A stretch of 32,588 nt of DNA from Nostoc sp. TH1S01 (GTDB taxonomy: Bacteria > Cyanobacteriota > Cyanobacteriia > Cyanobacteriales > Nostocaceae), in NCBI GenBank assembly GCA_018993265.1, contig JAGKSW010000158.1, positions 1 through 32,588 of the forward strand, read 5' to 3'. Made by a program: the position numbers and the translations under genes. The notes beneath the pieces were generated by a model. The model did no database searches. It worked only from the letters and a program-made list of their open reading frames with translations, and was not told where the DNA came from. Positions 15,256 to 23,896 of this stretch are shown piece after piece; positions within the stretch are counted from its first letter, which is position 1; each line of letters opens with the position of its first letter.

Positions 15256-18200
15256 ATGAGTTCTAATTTAGCTGTAAATGAAATATACCAGCGAGTAATG
15301 GCACATACTGGCTTCTATCGTGATGGTGTGCCGACTACAGGAGTTACAGAAGCGGAAGATATTCGCAATAATAACCAGTATTTAGAAAAGCGCATTAAAT
15401 ATAGTGCTGTAATTGATACAGAACAAATTAATTCTACAGCAATCTATGAATTGTCTGGTTCACCTTGTATTTATTTTACTCAATTAGATGAACCTAACCC
15501 TAGAAAGTTAGCTAAACTACATAAACTGTCTTGGAATCATGGTTTAGCTCCGATGTTGTGGGTGATTACACCTGATGAGGTATTACTTTATAATTGTTAT
15601 TCTCAACCCACAAAACAAGATGAAAATGATCCAAATCGACATTTAATCGAGAGCTTTGAAACTACTGAAAGCGACTTGAGCCGTATGAATCAATTCGCTA
15701 GTCGTCTGCAAATTGAATCAGGTGAGTTTTGGCAGTGGGAAAAAGCAAAGCAAATTGATCGTCAGCAAAGAGTAGATTCAGTTCTTGTCAAAGATTTGAA
15801 TGAAGCTGAAGAAAAATTAACAAAAGAAAAAAAATTAGACCGTCAATTTGCTCATGCTCTATTAATACGTTCTGTTTTTGTTGCTTATCTGCAAGATAGA
15901 GGAATTTTCAATCAAGAATTTTTCAATAATCGTTTTGGAGTAGATTCATTTTATAAACTGCTAAATAATAAATTTGCAACTTATGAGTTATTTGAGTGGT
16001 TGCAAACAATTTTTAATGGTGATTTATTTCCTATTTATCCACAAGAAAAGGGCGCTGTAGATCAAAAGCATCTTGAAGTTGTACAAAGTTTAATAGGTGG
16101 TGTAGAAGAAATAGCAACAGGTCAACAACGTCTATGGCGGGCTTATGATTTCAAAGTCATACCTATAGAATTGATTAGTTCAATTTATGAAAGTTTTATT
16201 TATGCTACTGATTCCAAATCAGCAAAAGAAAATAGTACCCACTATACACCTATAAATTTAGTAGATTTGGTACTTTCTGAAGTATTTAAAGAACTCGATG
16301 GTAATGCTAAAATACTAGATTTAGCTTGTGGTTCAGGCGTGTTTCTAGTTGAATCTTTGCGGAGATTAGTCGTTAAGCGTTGGGCTAATGGAGAATCACC
16401 AACTCGCCATCTAATTCGTGAAACTCTTTATAATCAAATTTATGGTGTAGATATTAATCCTGAAGCAGTTCAGATTGCGGCTTTTAGTCTTTACCTTACT
16501 GCTTTGGAATTAGATTACGAATTAGAGCAACATCGTCAATTAACAGATGATTTAAAATTTCAAAAGCTGATAGGTAAGAATTTATTTGCCACTGACGCAT
16601 TTGAGGAAAAAGCAGAATTTAATCAAATAGAACAATTTGCACATAAACAATTTAGCGCAATCGTTGGTAATCCACCTTGGACAAAACCTAAATCTAATAA
16701 ATCAGCAGAAGAATATTGTCAGCGTAAGCGTCCTGATTCGTGTTATCCAGATGGATATCCTACAGCTTATGGTACACCTCCAGACCAAGCATTTTTATGG
16801 CGTATTGGCGACTTTGCTAATGATAAAACTTGCATTGGTTTAATTTTGCATGGTAAGCCTTTCTTTAGCAATGACACAGCAGCTAAAAAAGCAAAAGAAT
16901 CTCTCTTTATGAGGTTTAAACCGAAAGTTATTGTTAATTTATCTAAACTGCGTAGAGAGCATATTTTTCCTAATTCTGAAGCTCCAGCAATGATTTTAAT
17001 AGCAGAAGGTAAATATTCAGAACAGCGAGATACTTTTTATTTTGTATGCCCAGAACGTTCTATAGATTTCCGACGACATGGTATTGTTGAAATCGGAGCC
17101 GAGCATATTAAGAAACTTCCGGTTTTTAGCACAGCTTTCGATTCAGATATGCTCAAAGTTGCTACTTGGGGTAGTTCTAGAGATATATATTTGATTCAAA
17201 AATTAAGGTCTCTTCCAAAAATTGAAGAAATAGCCGGAAATTCGCCTAAGAGTGGCTTTAAAGTTGGAAATCAGAAATATGCTGTTCCAGAAGAAATACT
17301 AGGTAAAAAATTGCTACCTTCTGGTAAAATGCCCAGATACGAAATTGATACGACAGAATTAGATATTTTGTCATATACAAGATTAGAATCTTCCAGAAAT
17401 CCTCAAATATATAAAGCACCTTTGATTATTATTCCAGAAAAAGTAGAGTCTGATGGTATTTGTGCTGCATTTAGTGCGGAAGATATTGTTTATACAATAA
17501 GTTATTCAGGAATATCAATACCAAGTAATTTAATGTATTTAGCTCATTATTTGAATGGATTGATTAATTCATCAATTGCGAGCTACTTTATTTTTATGAC
17601 TGCTTCTTCATGGGGAGTAGAACGTAATAAAATTATGACACAGGATTTAGTAAGGCTTCCTGTTCCTGAACCTAATAGAGAAAATGAAGAATTTATTAAT
17701 CAAATTATCGAAATAGAAGGTAGATTGCGTAAATGTTCCAGTAAATCTGTTGAAGGAGATTTGAAAAGACAACTTGATAAAGCTGTATTTAATCTTTACG
17801 GTTTAGACGATGATGAACGTATTTTAGTTGAAGATACTACGCAAATCACGATTGATCTGTATATGAATCGTGAGAAATCGACAGCATTAAAAAGACCATT
17901 AGCTACTGATTTAGAAGCGTATGCTGTACAATTTATCAGTGTGATTGAACCATTTTTTGAGATTCTGAGAGAAAGAAGTATAGTTGCGGATATATTTAGT
18001 ATTGCTAAGACACCATTGCAGGTAGTTAAGTTTAGTATCGTACCATATCCAGGCCGTAAGCAAGTTATTCAAACTATCCTGGCTGAGAATTTGATAAATG
18101 TGCTAAAAAGCATTGCGAAACAACTACCGGCAAAATTTGCTGATCGTATTTTTACAAGACGCAACTTAAAAGTCTATGTCGGTGAAGATATATACATTAT

Positions 18201-18300
18201 TAAACCCTGCCAACTACGTTATTGGAGTCGTTCTGCTGGATTGAATGATGTAAATGATATTATTTCTGAACAACTAAAAAAACAGCCTGATAAAATTTAA
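15256..18300 (+). CDS. Large Eco57I-like N6-adenine DNA methyltransferase
   Basis: A 1014-residue protein. N-terminal residues 1-190 have no clear PD-(D/E)XK triad. A helical region (about 190-330) leads to the methylase core: the motif before the fold is HYTP near 327, SAM motif I DLACGSGVF at 355-363, and catalytic motif IV NPPW at 472-475, the N6-adenine signature. A target-recognition-like region (about 650-860) contains SSWGVERNKIMTQDLVRLPVPEPN. The last 130 residues end in YIIKPCQLRYWSRSAGLNDVNDII, of no recognised function. AAGGAG sits nine bases before the ATG. Its stop overlaps the nuclease start by one base (TAATG). The size suggests an Eco57I/type IIG-like methylase that modifies host DNA; its own nuclease seems absent and is supplied by the next gene. 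Confidence 0.85.
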   Translation: MSSNLAVNEIYQRVMAHTGFYRDGVPTTGVTEAEDIRNNNQYLEKRIKYSAVIDTEQINSTAIYELSGSPCIYFTQLDEPNPRKLAKLHKLSWNHGLAPMLWVITPDEVLLYNCYSQPTKQDENDPNRHLIESFETTESDLSRMNQFASRLQIESGEFWQWEKAKQIDRQQRVDSVLVKDLNEAEEKLTKEKKLDRQFAHALLIRSVFVAYLQDRGIFNQEFFNNRFGVDSFYKLLNNKFATYELFEWLQTIFNGDLFPIYPQEKGAVDQKHLEVVQSLIGGVEEIATGQQRLWRAYDFKVIPIELISSIYESFIYATDSKSAKENSTHYTPINLVDLVLSEVFKELDGNAKILDLACGSGVFLVESLRRLVVKRWANGESPTRHLIRETLYNQIYGVDINPEAVQIAAFSLYLTALELDYELEQHRQLTDDLKFQKLIGKNLFATDAFEEKAEFNQIEQFAHKQFSAIVGNPPWTKPKSNKSAEEYCQRKRPDSCYPDGYPTAYGTPPDQAFLWRIGDFANDKTCIGLILHGKPFFSNDTAAKKAKESLFMRFKPKVIVNLSKLRREHIFPNSEAPAMILIAEGKYSEQRDTFYFVCPERSIDFRRHGIVEIGAEHIKKLPVFSTAFDSDMLKVATWGSSRDIYLIQKLRSLPKIEEIAGNSPKSGFKVGNQKYAVPEEILGKKLLPSGKMPRYEIDTTELDILSYTRLESSRNPQIYKAPLIIIPEKVESDGICAAFSAEDIVYTISYSGISIPSNLMYLAHYLNGLINSSIASYFIFMTASSWGVERNKIMTQDLVRLPVPEPNRENEEFINQIIEIEGRLRKCSSKSVEGDLKRQLDKAVFNLYGLDDDERILVEDTTQITIDLYMNREKSTALKRPLATDLEAYAVQFISVIEPFFEILRERSIVADIFSIAKTPLQVVKFSIVPYPGRKQVIQTILAENLINVLKSIAKQLPAKFADRIFTRRNLKVYVGEDIYIIKPCQLRYWSRSAGLNDVNDIISEQLKKQPDKI

Positions 18301-18962
18301 TGACTATAGAATTTGATGACAAGAATATTATTCAATATTCTGCTGTATATTTACCAAGAGACATAATAGCCGTAGTTTTTGATATTACTATTACTGCCTG
18401 GTCAAAAGTGATAGCTAATAAAGAAATCAATATTAATTGTTATGAACCTATTATTGCTGGTTGCCTTAGTAAAGCTATGAAACAAGAAAAAAATAGTCGT
18501 CCTAAATTAAAAAATAAAATCCGAATTGAGGAAGAAGTAGGCACTAGAGCATCTCCTAATTCAGCTAAAGCTGAAGGACGTATTGATATAAAAATTATTT
18601 ATAGTTACAATGAAAATGAATACTTTGGAATGGAATGTAAGAAAATAAGCAGTACGAAACCAGATAGAGATTTAGCAACAAAATACGTTTTAGAAGGTGT
18701 AAAAAGATTTGTTGTAGGAACTTACAGCATAGGTCATGACTATGCAGCAATGCTAGGTTTTGTGATTGATGGTAAGGTTCCTGAGTGTATTGATTTGATT
18801 TGCGATCGCCTGAATAAATATAGAAATGATATCTCTTTAAAAGAAGATTGGATTGATGAAACAGGTTTCGGAACAAAACAAAATATATATCGTACTCGTC
18901 ATCTTCAAGACGGGCAAAATGATTTAATGACCATTCTCCATTTATTTCTCGTAGTTAATTAA
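18300..18962 (+). CDS. PD-(D/E)XK nuclease-like protein, translationally coupled to the methylase
   Basis: A 220-residue protein. A PD-(D/E)XK-type core is readable: GRID with Asp96, a beta strand IKIIY, then YFGMECKKI with Glu112 and Lys114, so the motif is D96-x15-E112-x-K114. Glu49 in a preceding helix (YEPIIAGCL) could be the extra acidic residue. No other domain is seen. Its ATG overlaps the methylase stop by one base, so the proteins are probably made together in fixed ratio. With the upstream methylase it would form a restriction-modification pair. Alternatively it may be a modification-dependent nuclease or a regulator subunit. Function rests on motifs only. Confidence 0.68.
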   Translation: MTIEFDDKNIIQYSAVYLPRDIIAVVFDITITAWSKVIANKEININCYEPIIAGCLSKAMKQEKNSRPKLKNKIRIEEEVGTRASPNSAKAEGRIDIKIIYSYNENEYFGMECKKISSTKPDRDLATKYVLEGVKRFVVGTYSIGHDYAAMLGFVIDGKVPECIDLICDRLNKYRNDISLKEDWIDETGFGTKQNIYRTRHLQDGQNDLMTILHLFLVVN

Positions 18963-19015
18963 GCTGATAAGACTGATACAACTGGCAAAGTGAATAAACT
19001 CTAGGGTTGTCAACC

Positions 19016-19086
19016 GTCAATGGTAAATAATCAGAAGTCAGCTTTTCTTAACTATCGACTATAGTCTAGATCGTTTTACCATTGAC
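19016..19086. repeat. Inverted repeat at a convergent junction
   Basis: GTCAATGGTAAA (19016-19027) and TTTACCATTGAC (19075-19086) are perfect 12-base inverted copies 47 bases apart, with the palindrome GACTATAGTC between them. It lies between the nuclease stop and the end of the mrp operon and may act as a bidirectional terminator or mark a junction. Confidence 0.7.
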
Positions 19087-19109
19087 TAACATCAATCTGT
19101 AACTCTATT

Positions 19110-19775
19110 TCACAACAATCCTCGATAACGAATAAAAATCAAAATCACCGCCCACGAACCCAAAGCAACTTTGACTGCAACTAAGAGATTGAGTATGGGG
19201 ATAAAACCGCCACTAATCAGTGCGCCCATCTCCCCGTGCGGTAATTCAACTCCAGACAAATTAATTACCGCCAGAATCACAAAAACTAATACCGAAACCT
19301 TCTCCCATGTGGCGGCTTGCCAGCGTTGGTAAATTGCTTGCATCCACTCTGGGGATGAGGTAATTGCCACTAGCCCAATTGCTGTTCCACCCGCCACCCC
19401 GGCAGCAAAACCACCACCAGGGCTGAGATGTCCGCGAATCCCTAGTTCGATACTGACTAAAGCAGCGATAGTCGCACCCAACCTGGCCAATACAATCGAT
19501 GGTTGATCGGTGAAACGATAGACTGTGGTGGAGGGTTTTTCATTCGCCAGTAAAAAATTAGCTCCCATGATGGCGATTGTAAATACCACCACTTCAAAAA
19601 TAGTGTCATACAGGCGATTGCGAAAAATAATCCCTGACACGGCATTTGGTATGCCACTATCTTGAACAACCACTTCCAAGATTGAGATATCTGGTAAATC
19701 CAAGGTAGGGTTAGCAATAAACAGAAATTTGCCAAACAGGGCGATTCCGGCAACAATGTAGAGCCATTTCATCAT
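19110..19775 (-). CDS. mrpB: Mrp/Mnh antiporter subunit B (MnhB domain protein)
   Basis: A 221-residue membrane protein, last gene of the mrp operon. The first half has two or three hydrophobic segments; the second half holds the MnhB signature, RLGATIAALVSIELGIRGHLSPGGGFAAGVAGG (about 98-130), followed by three more segments. MnhB is a small membrane subunit of the Na+(Li+)/H+ antiporter complex, related to the complex I antiporter-type modules. The start overlaps the preceding gene by four bases (19772-19775), so the two are coupled. Extra N-terminal segments compared with stand-alone MnhB fit the fused MbhE/MnhB arrangement known in some species. Assignment is by motif and operon position. 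Confidence 0.8.
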   Translation of the reverse strand: MMKWLYIVAGIALFGKFLFIANPTLDLPDISILEVVVQDSGIPNAVSGIIFRNRLYDTIFEVVVFTIAIMGANFLLANEKPSTTVYRFTDQPSIVLARLGATIAALVSIELGIRGHLSPGGGFAAGVAGGTAIGLVAITSSPEWMQAIYQRWQAATWEKVSVLVFVILAVINLSGVELPHGEMGALISGGFIPILNLLVAVKVALGSWAVILIFIRYRGLL

Positions 19776-20362
19776 GAATGCTCTCCCAAAACAGGTGTTT
19801 TTAAATCTGGTGTATTGGTTTGTGATGCACTGACATAGCTCAAACTGGTGATTGGTGATGTCAGTTGAGTTTGCACAATGTCATAAATGCGGCGGATTCT
19901 GGTGATGGTGTGATATGGTTGCGTTTCTTCGTCTTGAGGATCATGTTTTGTCTGTGGCAGACAAATTGCATGGACTTCTTTGTTATTTAATGCCTGATGC
20001 AAAGTTTCTATATCTGTGTATGGAACTAGTTCCAGACGCAGATAATAACGTTTGCTAAAAACTGCTCGGAAACTATCAATCAGTGGCTTAAAGTCTGAAT
20101 TTTCATCCTCTTGAAGTAATCCCAGACGCAGAACTAGTGATGAACGTACTGCGATCGCATATAAAGTAATCGCCAACATTGTACCCACCAAAGCCTCGGT
20201 TAAGGCCACATCTGCCGCCCCCAAGACTGTATAGATAAATGCGGCCATTGCTCCCAAGATTCCCCGTATGACTAAAGCATGGTAGGGATTGGATTGAAAG
20301 ATCACCATAGACGCAGCTAAGGGCAGCAGAGGAATGATCACATAGATATAGTTATCAGTCAT
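19772..20362 (-). CDS. mrpA: Mrp antiporter A-type subunit, DUF4040/MbhD-like
   Basis: A 196-residue protein read from the ATG at 20362, which has GAGG seven bases upstream; a longer in-frame start exists but lacks this. Residues 1-90 are membrane segments with LGAADVALTEALVGTMLAITLYAIAVR (about 47-73), the DUF4040/MbhD signature normally at the C-terminus of MrpA. The rest (about 90-196) is soluble and has no recognised domain. Only this C-terminal module exists here, with no ND5-like antiporter half, which is about 500 residues longer in Bacillus MrpA. It overlaps mrpG by eight bases and mrpB by four. Proton and cation transport therefore relies on MrpD. Confidence 0.75.
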   Translation of the reverse strand: MTDNYIYVIIPLLPLAASMVIFQSNPYHALVIRGILGAMAAFIYTVLGAADVALTEALVGTMLAITLYAIAVRSSLVLRLGLLQEDENSDFKPLIDSFRAVFSKRYYLRLELVPYTDIETLHQALNNKEVHAICLPQTKHDPQDEETQPYHTITRIRRIYDIVQTQLTSPITSLSYVSASQTNTPDLKTPVLGEHS

Positions 20363-20633
20363 GGCTTTCCTCACTACTGGAACAATAAGCCAACACATAT
20401 CCCAGCATGGTGTTCCACATTGCTAAGGAAATAATCGCCAGAATCAGTAGCGGCCATTCGCTGGGTATCTTCAGTAACAATCCGACAACGATACTCATCG
20501 AGCCGAGGGTATCTGCTACCGTCAGACTATGCAGTTTGAATAATACCGAGCGATCGCCCAATAAGGGAAAAGTCCCCCAAAACCAAAAGACAATTCCTAA
20601 ACCAATGCAGAAATAACTCAGTGCGTTGATCAT
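20355..20633 (-). CDS. mrpG: Mrp/Mnh antiporter subunit G
   Basis: A 92-residue protein with three hydrophobic segments. The central pattern GTFPLLGDRSVLFKLHSLTVADTLGSMSIVVGLLL matches the MnhG/PhaG family, in which a conserved Arg/His-containing loop between helices 1 and 2 is typical (RxxxLHSxTxxDTLG). It is a small structural subunit of the Mrp complex. It is separated from mrpF by three bases and overlaps the DUF4040 gene by eight, showing a tight operon. Confidence 0.85.
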   Translation of the reverse strand: MINALSYFCIGLGIVFWFWGTFPLLGDRSVLFKLHSLTVADTLGSMSIVVGLLLKIPSEWPLLILAIISLAMWNTMLGYVLAYCSSSEESHD

Positions 20634-20636
20634 AAT

Positions 20637-20903
20637 TCACTCTTGCAAAACATCACTCATACGTTTGATGACTTGGGCTAACAGCATCAAGGCCGCATTT
20701 CCCACACTCAGGATAATCACCCCCACCACACCAATCATCCAATCATCACGCAAGACAGATACAACTAAAATCATGATGGCTGCTTTGGTGGAAATACTGG
20801 CAAATGCCAACATTTTTTGCCAAATATCATCATCCTGCCAAGCCTCATACATGGGGATGAGTAGTGCGGCAATCATGGCAAACAGTAGCAGATTCAAAAT
20901 CAT
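20637..20903 (-). CDS. mrpF: Mrp/Mnh antiporter subunit F
   Basis: An 88-residue membrane protein with three hydrophobic stretches (about 3-19, 35-50, 58-76). The DDIWQKMLAFASISTKAAIMILVVSVL region resembles the MnhF/PhaF family, where the first loop carries acidic residues. It would assemble with MrpG and MrpE. Its ATG overlaps the mrpE stop by four bases, the standard overlap of this operon, and mrpG follows after three bases. Confidence 0.8.
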   Translation of the reverse strand: MILNLLLFAMIAALLIPMYEAWQDDDIWQKMLAFASISTKAAIMILVVSVLRDDWMIGVVGVIILSVGNAALMLLAQVIKRMSDVLQE

Positions 20904-21289
20904 ACCTTTTTCCTCCGGCGTACCCAGTGAACTTCATACCAGCCTGCTTCGTGATATTTCAAAACAATGGTTTTGGGTGTAAAGGTAATCAAAAAGATGT
21001 CGAGGAATATTAGTCCGGGAGTGCGGCGTGGTTTGACTTGTTCGAGTGTTACTTCTTCGTAGTTATGGGGACGGAAGATAATTTCCAAGGCTTCTATATA
21101 AGCTTGGGGAATGGCGACGATGATTTCCCATAGCACACGTAGCCAATCTTTTAACGTGCCTGAGACTTTAGGCAAACCGGGCAGTAACAGGGCGATGCTT
21201 ACGCCAATGATGATATTTGCCAGACTGAAGTTAGCAGTCAGCAAAAACCAAATCGCCAATCGCAATATCAGATTTAGATAGGCAACCAT
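20900..21289 (-). CDS. mrpE: Mrp/Mnh antiporter subunit E
   Basis: A 129-residue protein with an N-terminal pair of membrane helices (about 5-38) and a soluble C-terminal half. The family features are IWFLLTANFSLANIIIGVSIALLL and a TPGLIFLDIFLITFTPKTIVL segment (about 88-110), as in MnhE, whose soluble domain contacts the other small subunits. The start overlaps mrpD by 16 bases, so it depends on mrpD translation. It is an accessory subunit needed for complex assembly in other bacteria. Confidence 0.82.
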   Translation of the reverse strand: MVAYLNLILRLAIWFLLTANFSLANIIIGVSIALLLPGLPKVSGTLKDWLRVLWEIIVAIPQAYIEALEIIFRPHNYEEVTLEQVKPRRTPGLIFLDIFLITFTPKTIVLKYHEAGWYEVHWVRRRKKV

Positions 21290-22710
21290 GCAAATCCCTT
21301 CCAGAACAGCAGCATTAACACTAAACTCATCACACCAATTAGATGATCAAATTGCTCCAGTACACGCGGTAGCTTAATTACTAAGCGTTTAAAAATTAAC
21401 AGGTAAGCTAACCAGCCAATCCCAATGGTTACGAGGGGTTTGATGATGTTCTCAACGGTGTAAGCCTCGTAATAGGCAATGTTGGCGATAAACAGCCCAC
21501 CAATTAATAAACTCATAGCTGCCCAAAAACTGGCTTTTGTCTTGCCTTCTCCTCCAAAGGGCAGAAAAATGAATTTGGCAAAGGAGATTGCTGTTCCGAG
21601 GGCGGCTAGATTCATAGCGATCGCTTGCCAAGGTAAGAGATTTTTCGTTGTCAATACCTTCGCCCCAAACCCAGACAACAAGGGAAAGCCAGAAATCGAG
21701 AAACTAGCAATTACTAAAGCAATCCACACCGCCGTATTGATTGGTCTATTTTGCAGTTCCTTGAAGTTGCGACTGGGTAAGCTACCTGTAATCAAAAACA
21801 ATGCCGATTTCACCAGTCCGTGAGTCAGGGCATAAAAGCCACCGACAATTGGCGCTGCTAGAATAAAACCCAACTGGGAAACTGTGTGAAACGCCAGCAT
21901 TCGCTTAGTATCTTTTTCAAAGACGGCATAAAACACTCCCAAAAGTGCAGTACCAACGCCAAATATTCTCACTATCGGGTCAACTTCTGCCACCATCAGC
22001 GCACATCGCACCAAGGGATAGACGGCAGCTTTCACGACAACTCCCGACATCAATGCCGATACTGGTGTTTCTGATTCCGAATGAGTTAATGGCAACCACA
22101 AGCCTGATACAAAAATTCCGCCTTTTGTCAAGAGTCCCAAAAATATCAATGCCAGTGCTTCTGGCGGTGCGACTCGCAAACCAGCAAAACTAAAGGAATG
22201 ATGCGCCTGATAGACTAACACCGCACCGATGAGATAAAACAGCATTGCCACGTTGCTGACAAACAAATAGCGCAAGCCCACCCAAATCGAACGATCAGTC
22301 CGGGGATAGGCAATCAACAGAAACGCCGCAATGCCACTTACCTCTAAAGCTACGTATAAACTAATCAAATCTGAACCGACAAAAGCAGCATTTACACTAC
22401 CATGCAAAATGATTGTCTGGGCATAAAAAAAAGCTGTTTTGTCGCTTTGCCAACAATAAAGAATGACGGCGGCTGTTACCAAAGCATTGGTCAAAATAAA
22501 GTAGCCGCTTAATTGGTCTACTGTTAAGGTTACGCCAAAATTATCTAGTAACTTGAGAGTTATGGGCGGTGTGATAAATAGCTGTAAGGCATATCCCGCC
22601 GAAGCCAAAGCCATACCCAAGGCGAGATAGCGGTCAAGTTTGGGTAGGAGATAAATCACGAACCCAATAAAAAATGGTAAGCCAATCCAGGCGATCGTTA
22701 TTGTATTCAT
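21274..22710 (-). CDS. mrpD: Mrp/Mnh antiporter subunit D (proton-conducting, ND2/ND4-like)
   Basis: A 478-residue protein with about 14 membrane helices, of the complex I antiporter-type family. Conserved ionisable residues are readable: Glu123 in LYVALEVSG, Lys196 in LLTKGGIFVSG, His210 in LTHSESETPVSAL, Lys227 in GVVVKAAVY, and the FEKDTKRMLAFHTVSQLG loop. These are the residues that form the proton path in related MrpD/NuoL proteins. Because the operon lacks the large N-terminal half of MrpA, this subunit appears to be its only antiporter-type module. It overlaps mrpC and mrpE by four and sixteen bases. Confidence 0.88.
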   Translation of the reverse strand: MNTITIAWIGLPFFIGFVIYLLPKLDRYLALGMALASAGYALQLFITPPITLKLLDNFGVTLTVDQLSGYFILTNALVTAAVILYCWQSDKTAFFYAQTIILHGSVNAAFVGSDLISLYVALEVSGIAAFLLIAYPRTDRSIWVGLRYLFVSNVAMLFYLIGAVLVYQAHHSFSFAGLRVAPPEALALIFLGLLTKGGIFVSGLWLPLTHSESETPVSALMSGVVVKAAVYPLVRCALMVAEVDPIVRIFGVGTALLGVFYAVFEKDTKRMLAFHTVSQLGFILAAPIVGGFYALTHGLVKSALFLITGSLPSRNFKELQNRPINTAVWIALVIASFSISGFPLLSGFGAKVLTTKNLLPWQAIAMNLAALGTAISFAKFIFLPFGGEGKTKASFWAAMSLLIGGLFIANIAYYEAYTVENIIKPLVTIGIGWLAYLLIFKRLVIKLPRVLEQFDHLIGVMSLVLMLLFWKGFAWLPI

Positions 22711-23042
22711 GGGGTGTTGTTATTCTCGATTTCATTACTTTCCAACGTTGGGTTATCGCGTGCTAGTTTCATAACACCAACCAGCATTAAGGCTTGAATC
22801 GAAAAGCCAATCACGATCGCAGTTAATATCACGGCTTGCGGAACCGGATCAGCATAAGCCCTTTGTTTAACATCGGAAAGAATTGGCGTAAACAAACCAT
22901 CCCGTGAAGCAATCAGCACGTAATAAGCAATCACCCCTGTACTCATCACATCCATCGAGATGATTTTCATTACCAAATTTTTTTTGAAAATTATGCCGAA
23001 AAATCCGCAAAAAATGGTTGCGAGTATACATGCTTCTAACAC
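22707..23042 (-). CDS. mrpC: Mrp/Mnh antiporter subunit C (NuoK-like)
   Basis: A 111-residue protein with three membrane helices, related to NuoK/NdhE. The key region VKQRAYADPVPQAVILTAIVIGFSIQALMLV (about 58-88) matches MnhC, in which DPLPQALVLTAIVI is the family hallmark. The start codon is GTG (MLEACILAT), with AGG about nine bases upstream; no ATG is nearby in frame. It is the first gene of the operon, so the operon promoter should lie in 23043-23200. mrpD follows with a four-base overlap. Confidence 0.85.
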   Translation of the reverse strand: MLEACILATIFCGFFGIIFKKNLVMKIISMDVMSTGVIAYYVLIASRDGLFTPILSDVKQRAYADPVPQAVILTAIVIGFSIQALMLVGVMKLARDNPTLESNEIENNNTP

Positions 23043-23398
23043 GATAATTGCCTGTGGTGTGAGAGTTGAATGTAATTTCTTTTTTGAAAATTAACTATAT
23101 GATGTGTATTTAATTGGTTTTTGTTCTCAACAGAAAATCAATTGCATATAGAACAATTGAAGTATGCAGAATTTTGCATACTCCACAATTCTCCCTAAAC
23201 AGGAGGTGGTTGAGAACATGATTTTCCATAGACTCTGCTCAACCGTGAATTTACAATTTAATTCACTTTCAATAAGCATTTTCGCTTATTTTGGCATTTC
23301 TTTGTCAGAAATTACCATCTCAATTTTTAATAGATAGCCATTGATATATCTATATATCAATGGCACATCATTATATTAATAATATAGAAATAAGAAAG
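23043..23398. other. Promoter region of the mrp operon with hairpins and a possible small gene
   Basis: Holds AGTATGCA-GAATTT-TGCATACT (23161-23182), GGTTGAG/CTCAACC (23208-23244) and an 11-base perfect stem CCATTGATATA-TCTA-TATATCAATGG (23338-23363). The last lies just left of the stop of the minus-strand secreted-protein gene and could end its transcript, although no T run follows. A short plus-strand frame with good Shine-Dalgarno spans 23218-23337. Confidence 0.6.
23218..23337 (+). CDS. Possible 39-residue small protein
   Basis: ATG at 23218 is preceded by AGGAGG (23201-23206, spacing 11) and gives a 39-residue frame beginning MIFHRLCSTVN and ending at TAG. The stop is followed directly by an 11-base perfect hairpin. 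No family is recognised and its composition is mildly hydrophobic. It is antisense to nothing known and lies upstream of mrpC in the opposite direction. The ribosome binding site is the main support, so it may be chance. Confidence 0.3.
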   Translation: MIFHRLCSTVNLQFNSLSISIFAYFGISLSEITISIFNR

Positions 23399-23896
23399 TT
23401 ATTTCGCTGATTGAGTAGCGGAAGGTTGAGAACGTTGCTGCTGATAAAAAGCCACAACTTTTCGGACGTAAGCAGCAGTAAAACCGCTATTACAACCTGT
23501 ATAGTTCCCAGTCATCCACCAACAAGCTACACCATTAACCGCCGCAGTTTCATTATTTTTAGTGGCGCTTAGTTGTTTATCTAACTCACGGCGTGTGATG
23601 CAAGAAATAATTTGGCGAGCAGTTGCTGGATTATTTTCAAACTGTGTTGGTGTCAGTTCTTTTTTCAGACAAAATTTTGACCAAGCTTTGACTGTACCAG
23701 GTTGAACTTGCCAGTCGCTATACAGTCCATCGTTGACTTTACCTGTTTGGGGTGCAGCTTTTCGCAATGCTTCTACCATTGCTGCGACTTGAGTTTCAGA
23801 AACTGACTGTTGTGCGGGAACAGGTAATGCAGACAGCCCAAGGCTAACACCGGCAACTAATGTACTAATTAACAATCGCATCAACTTTTTCCTCAT
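23399..23896 (-). CDS. Secreted four-cysteine protein of unknown function
   Basis: A protein of about 165 residues with a signal peptide: MRKKLMRLLISTLVAGVSLGLSALPVPA, cleaved before QQ. The ATG at 23896 is taken as start, but a GTG just before it and an ATG at 23884 (GAGG nine bases upstream) are also possible. The mature part has four Cys, in FCLKKEL, SCITRREL, ACWWMTG and GCNSGF, which could make two disulphides, and no catalytic motif is seen. It ends in a Gln/Ser-rich tail. It is probably periplasmic or exported. It is divergent from the psb34-like gene and shares the spacer with its promoter. Not recognised as a named family. Confidence 0.6.
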   Translation of the reverse strand: MRKKLMRLLISTLVAGVSLGLSALPVPAQQSVSETQVAAMVEALRKAAPQTGKVNDGLYSDWQVQPGTVKAWSKFCLKKELTPTQFENNPATARQIISCITRRELDKQLSATKNNETAAVNGVACWWMTGNYTGCNSGFTAAYVRKVVAFYQQQRSQPSATQSAK

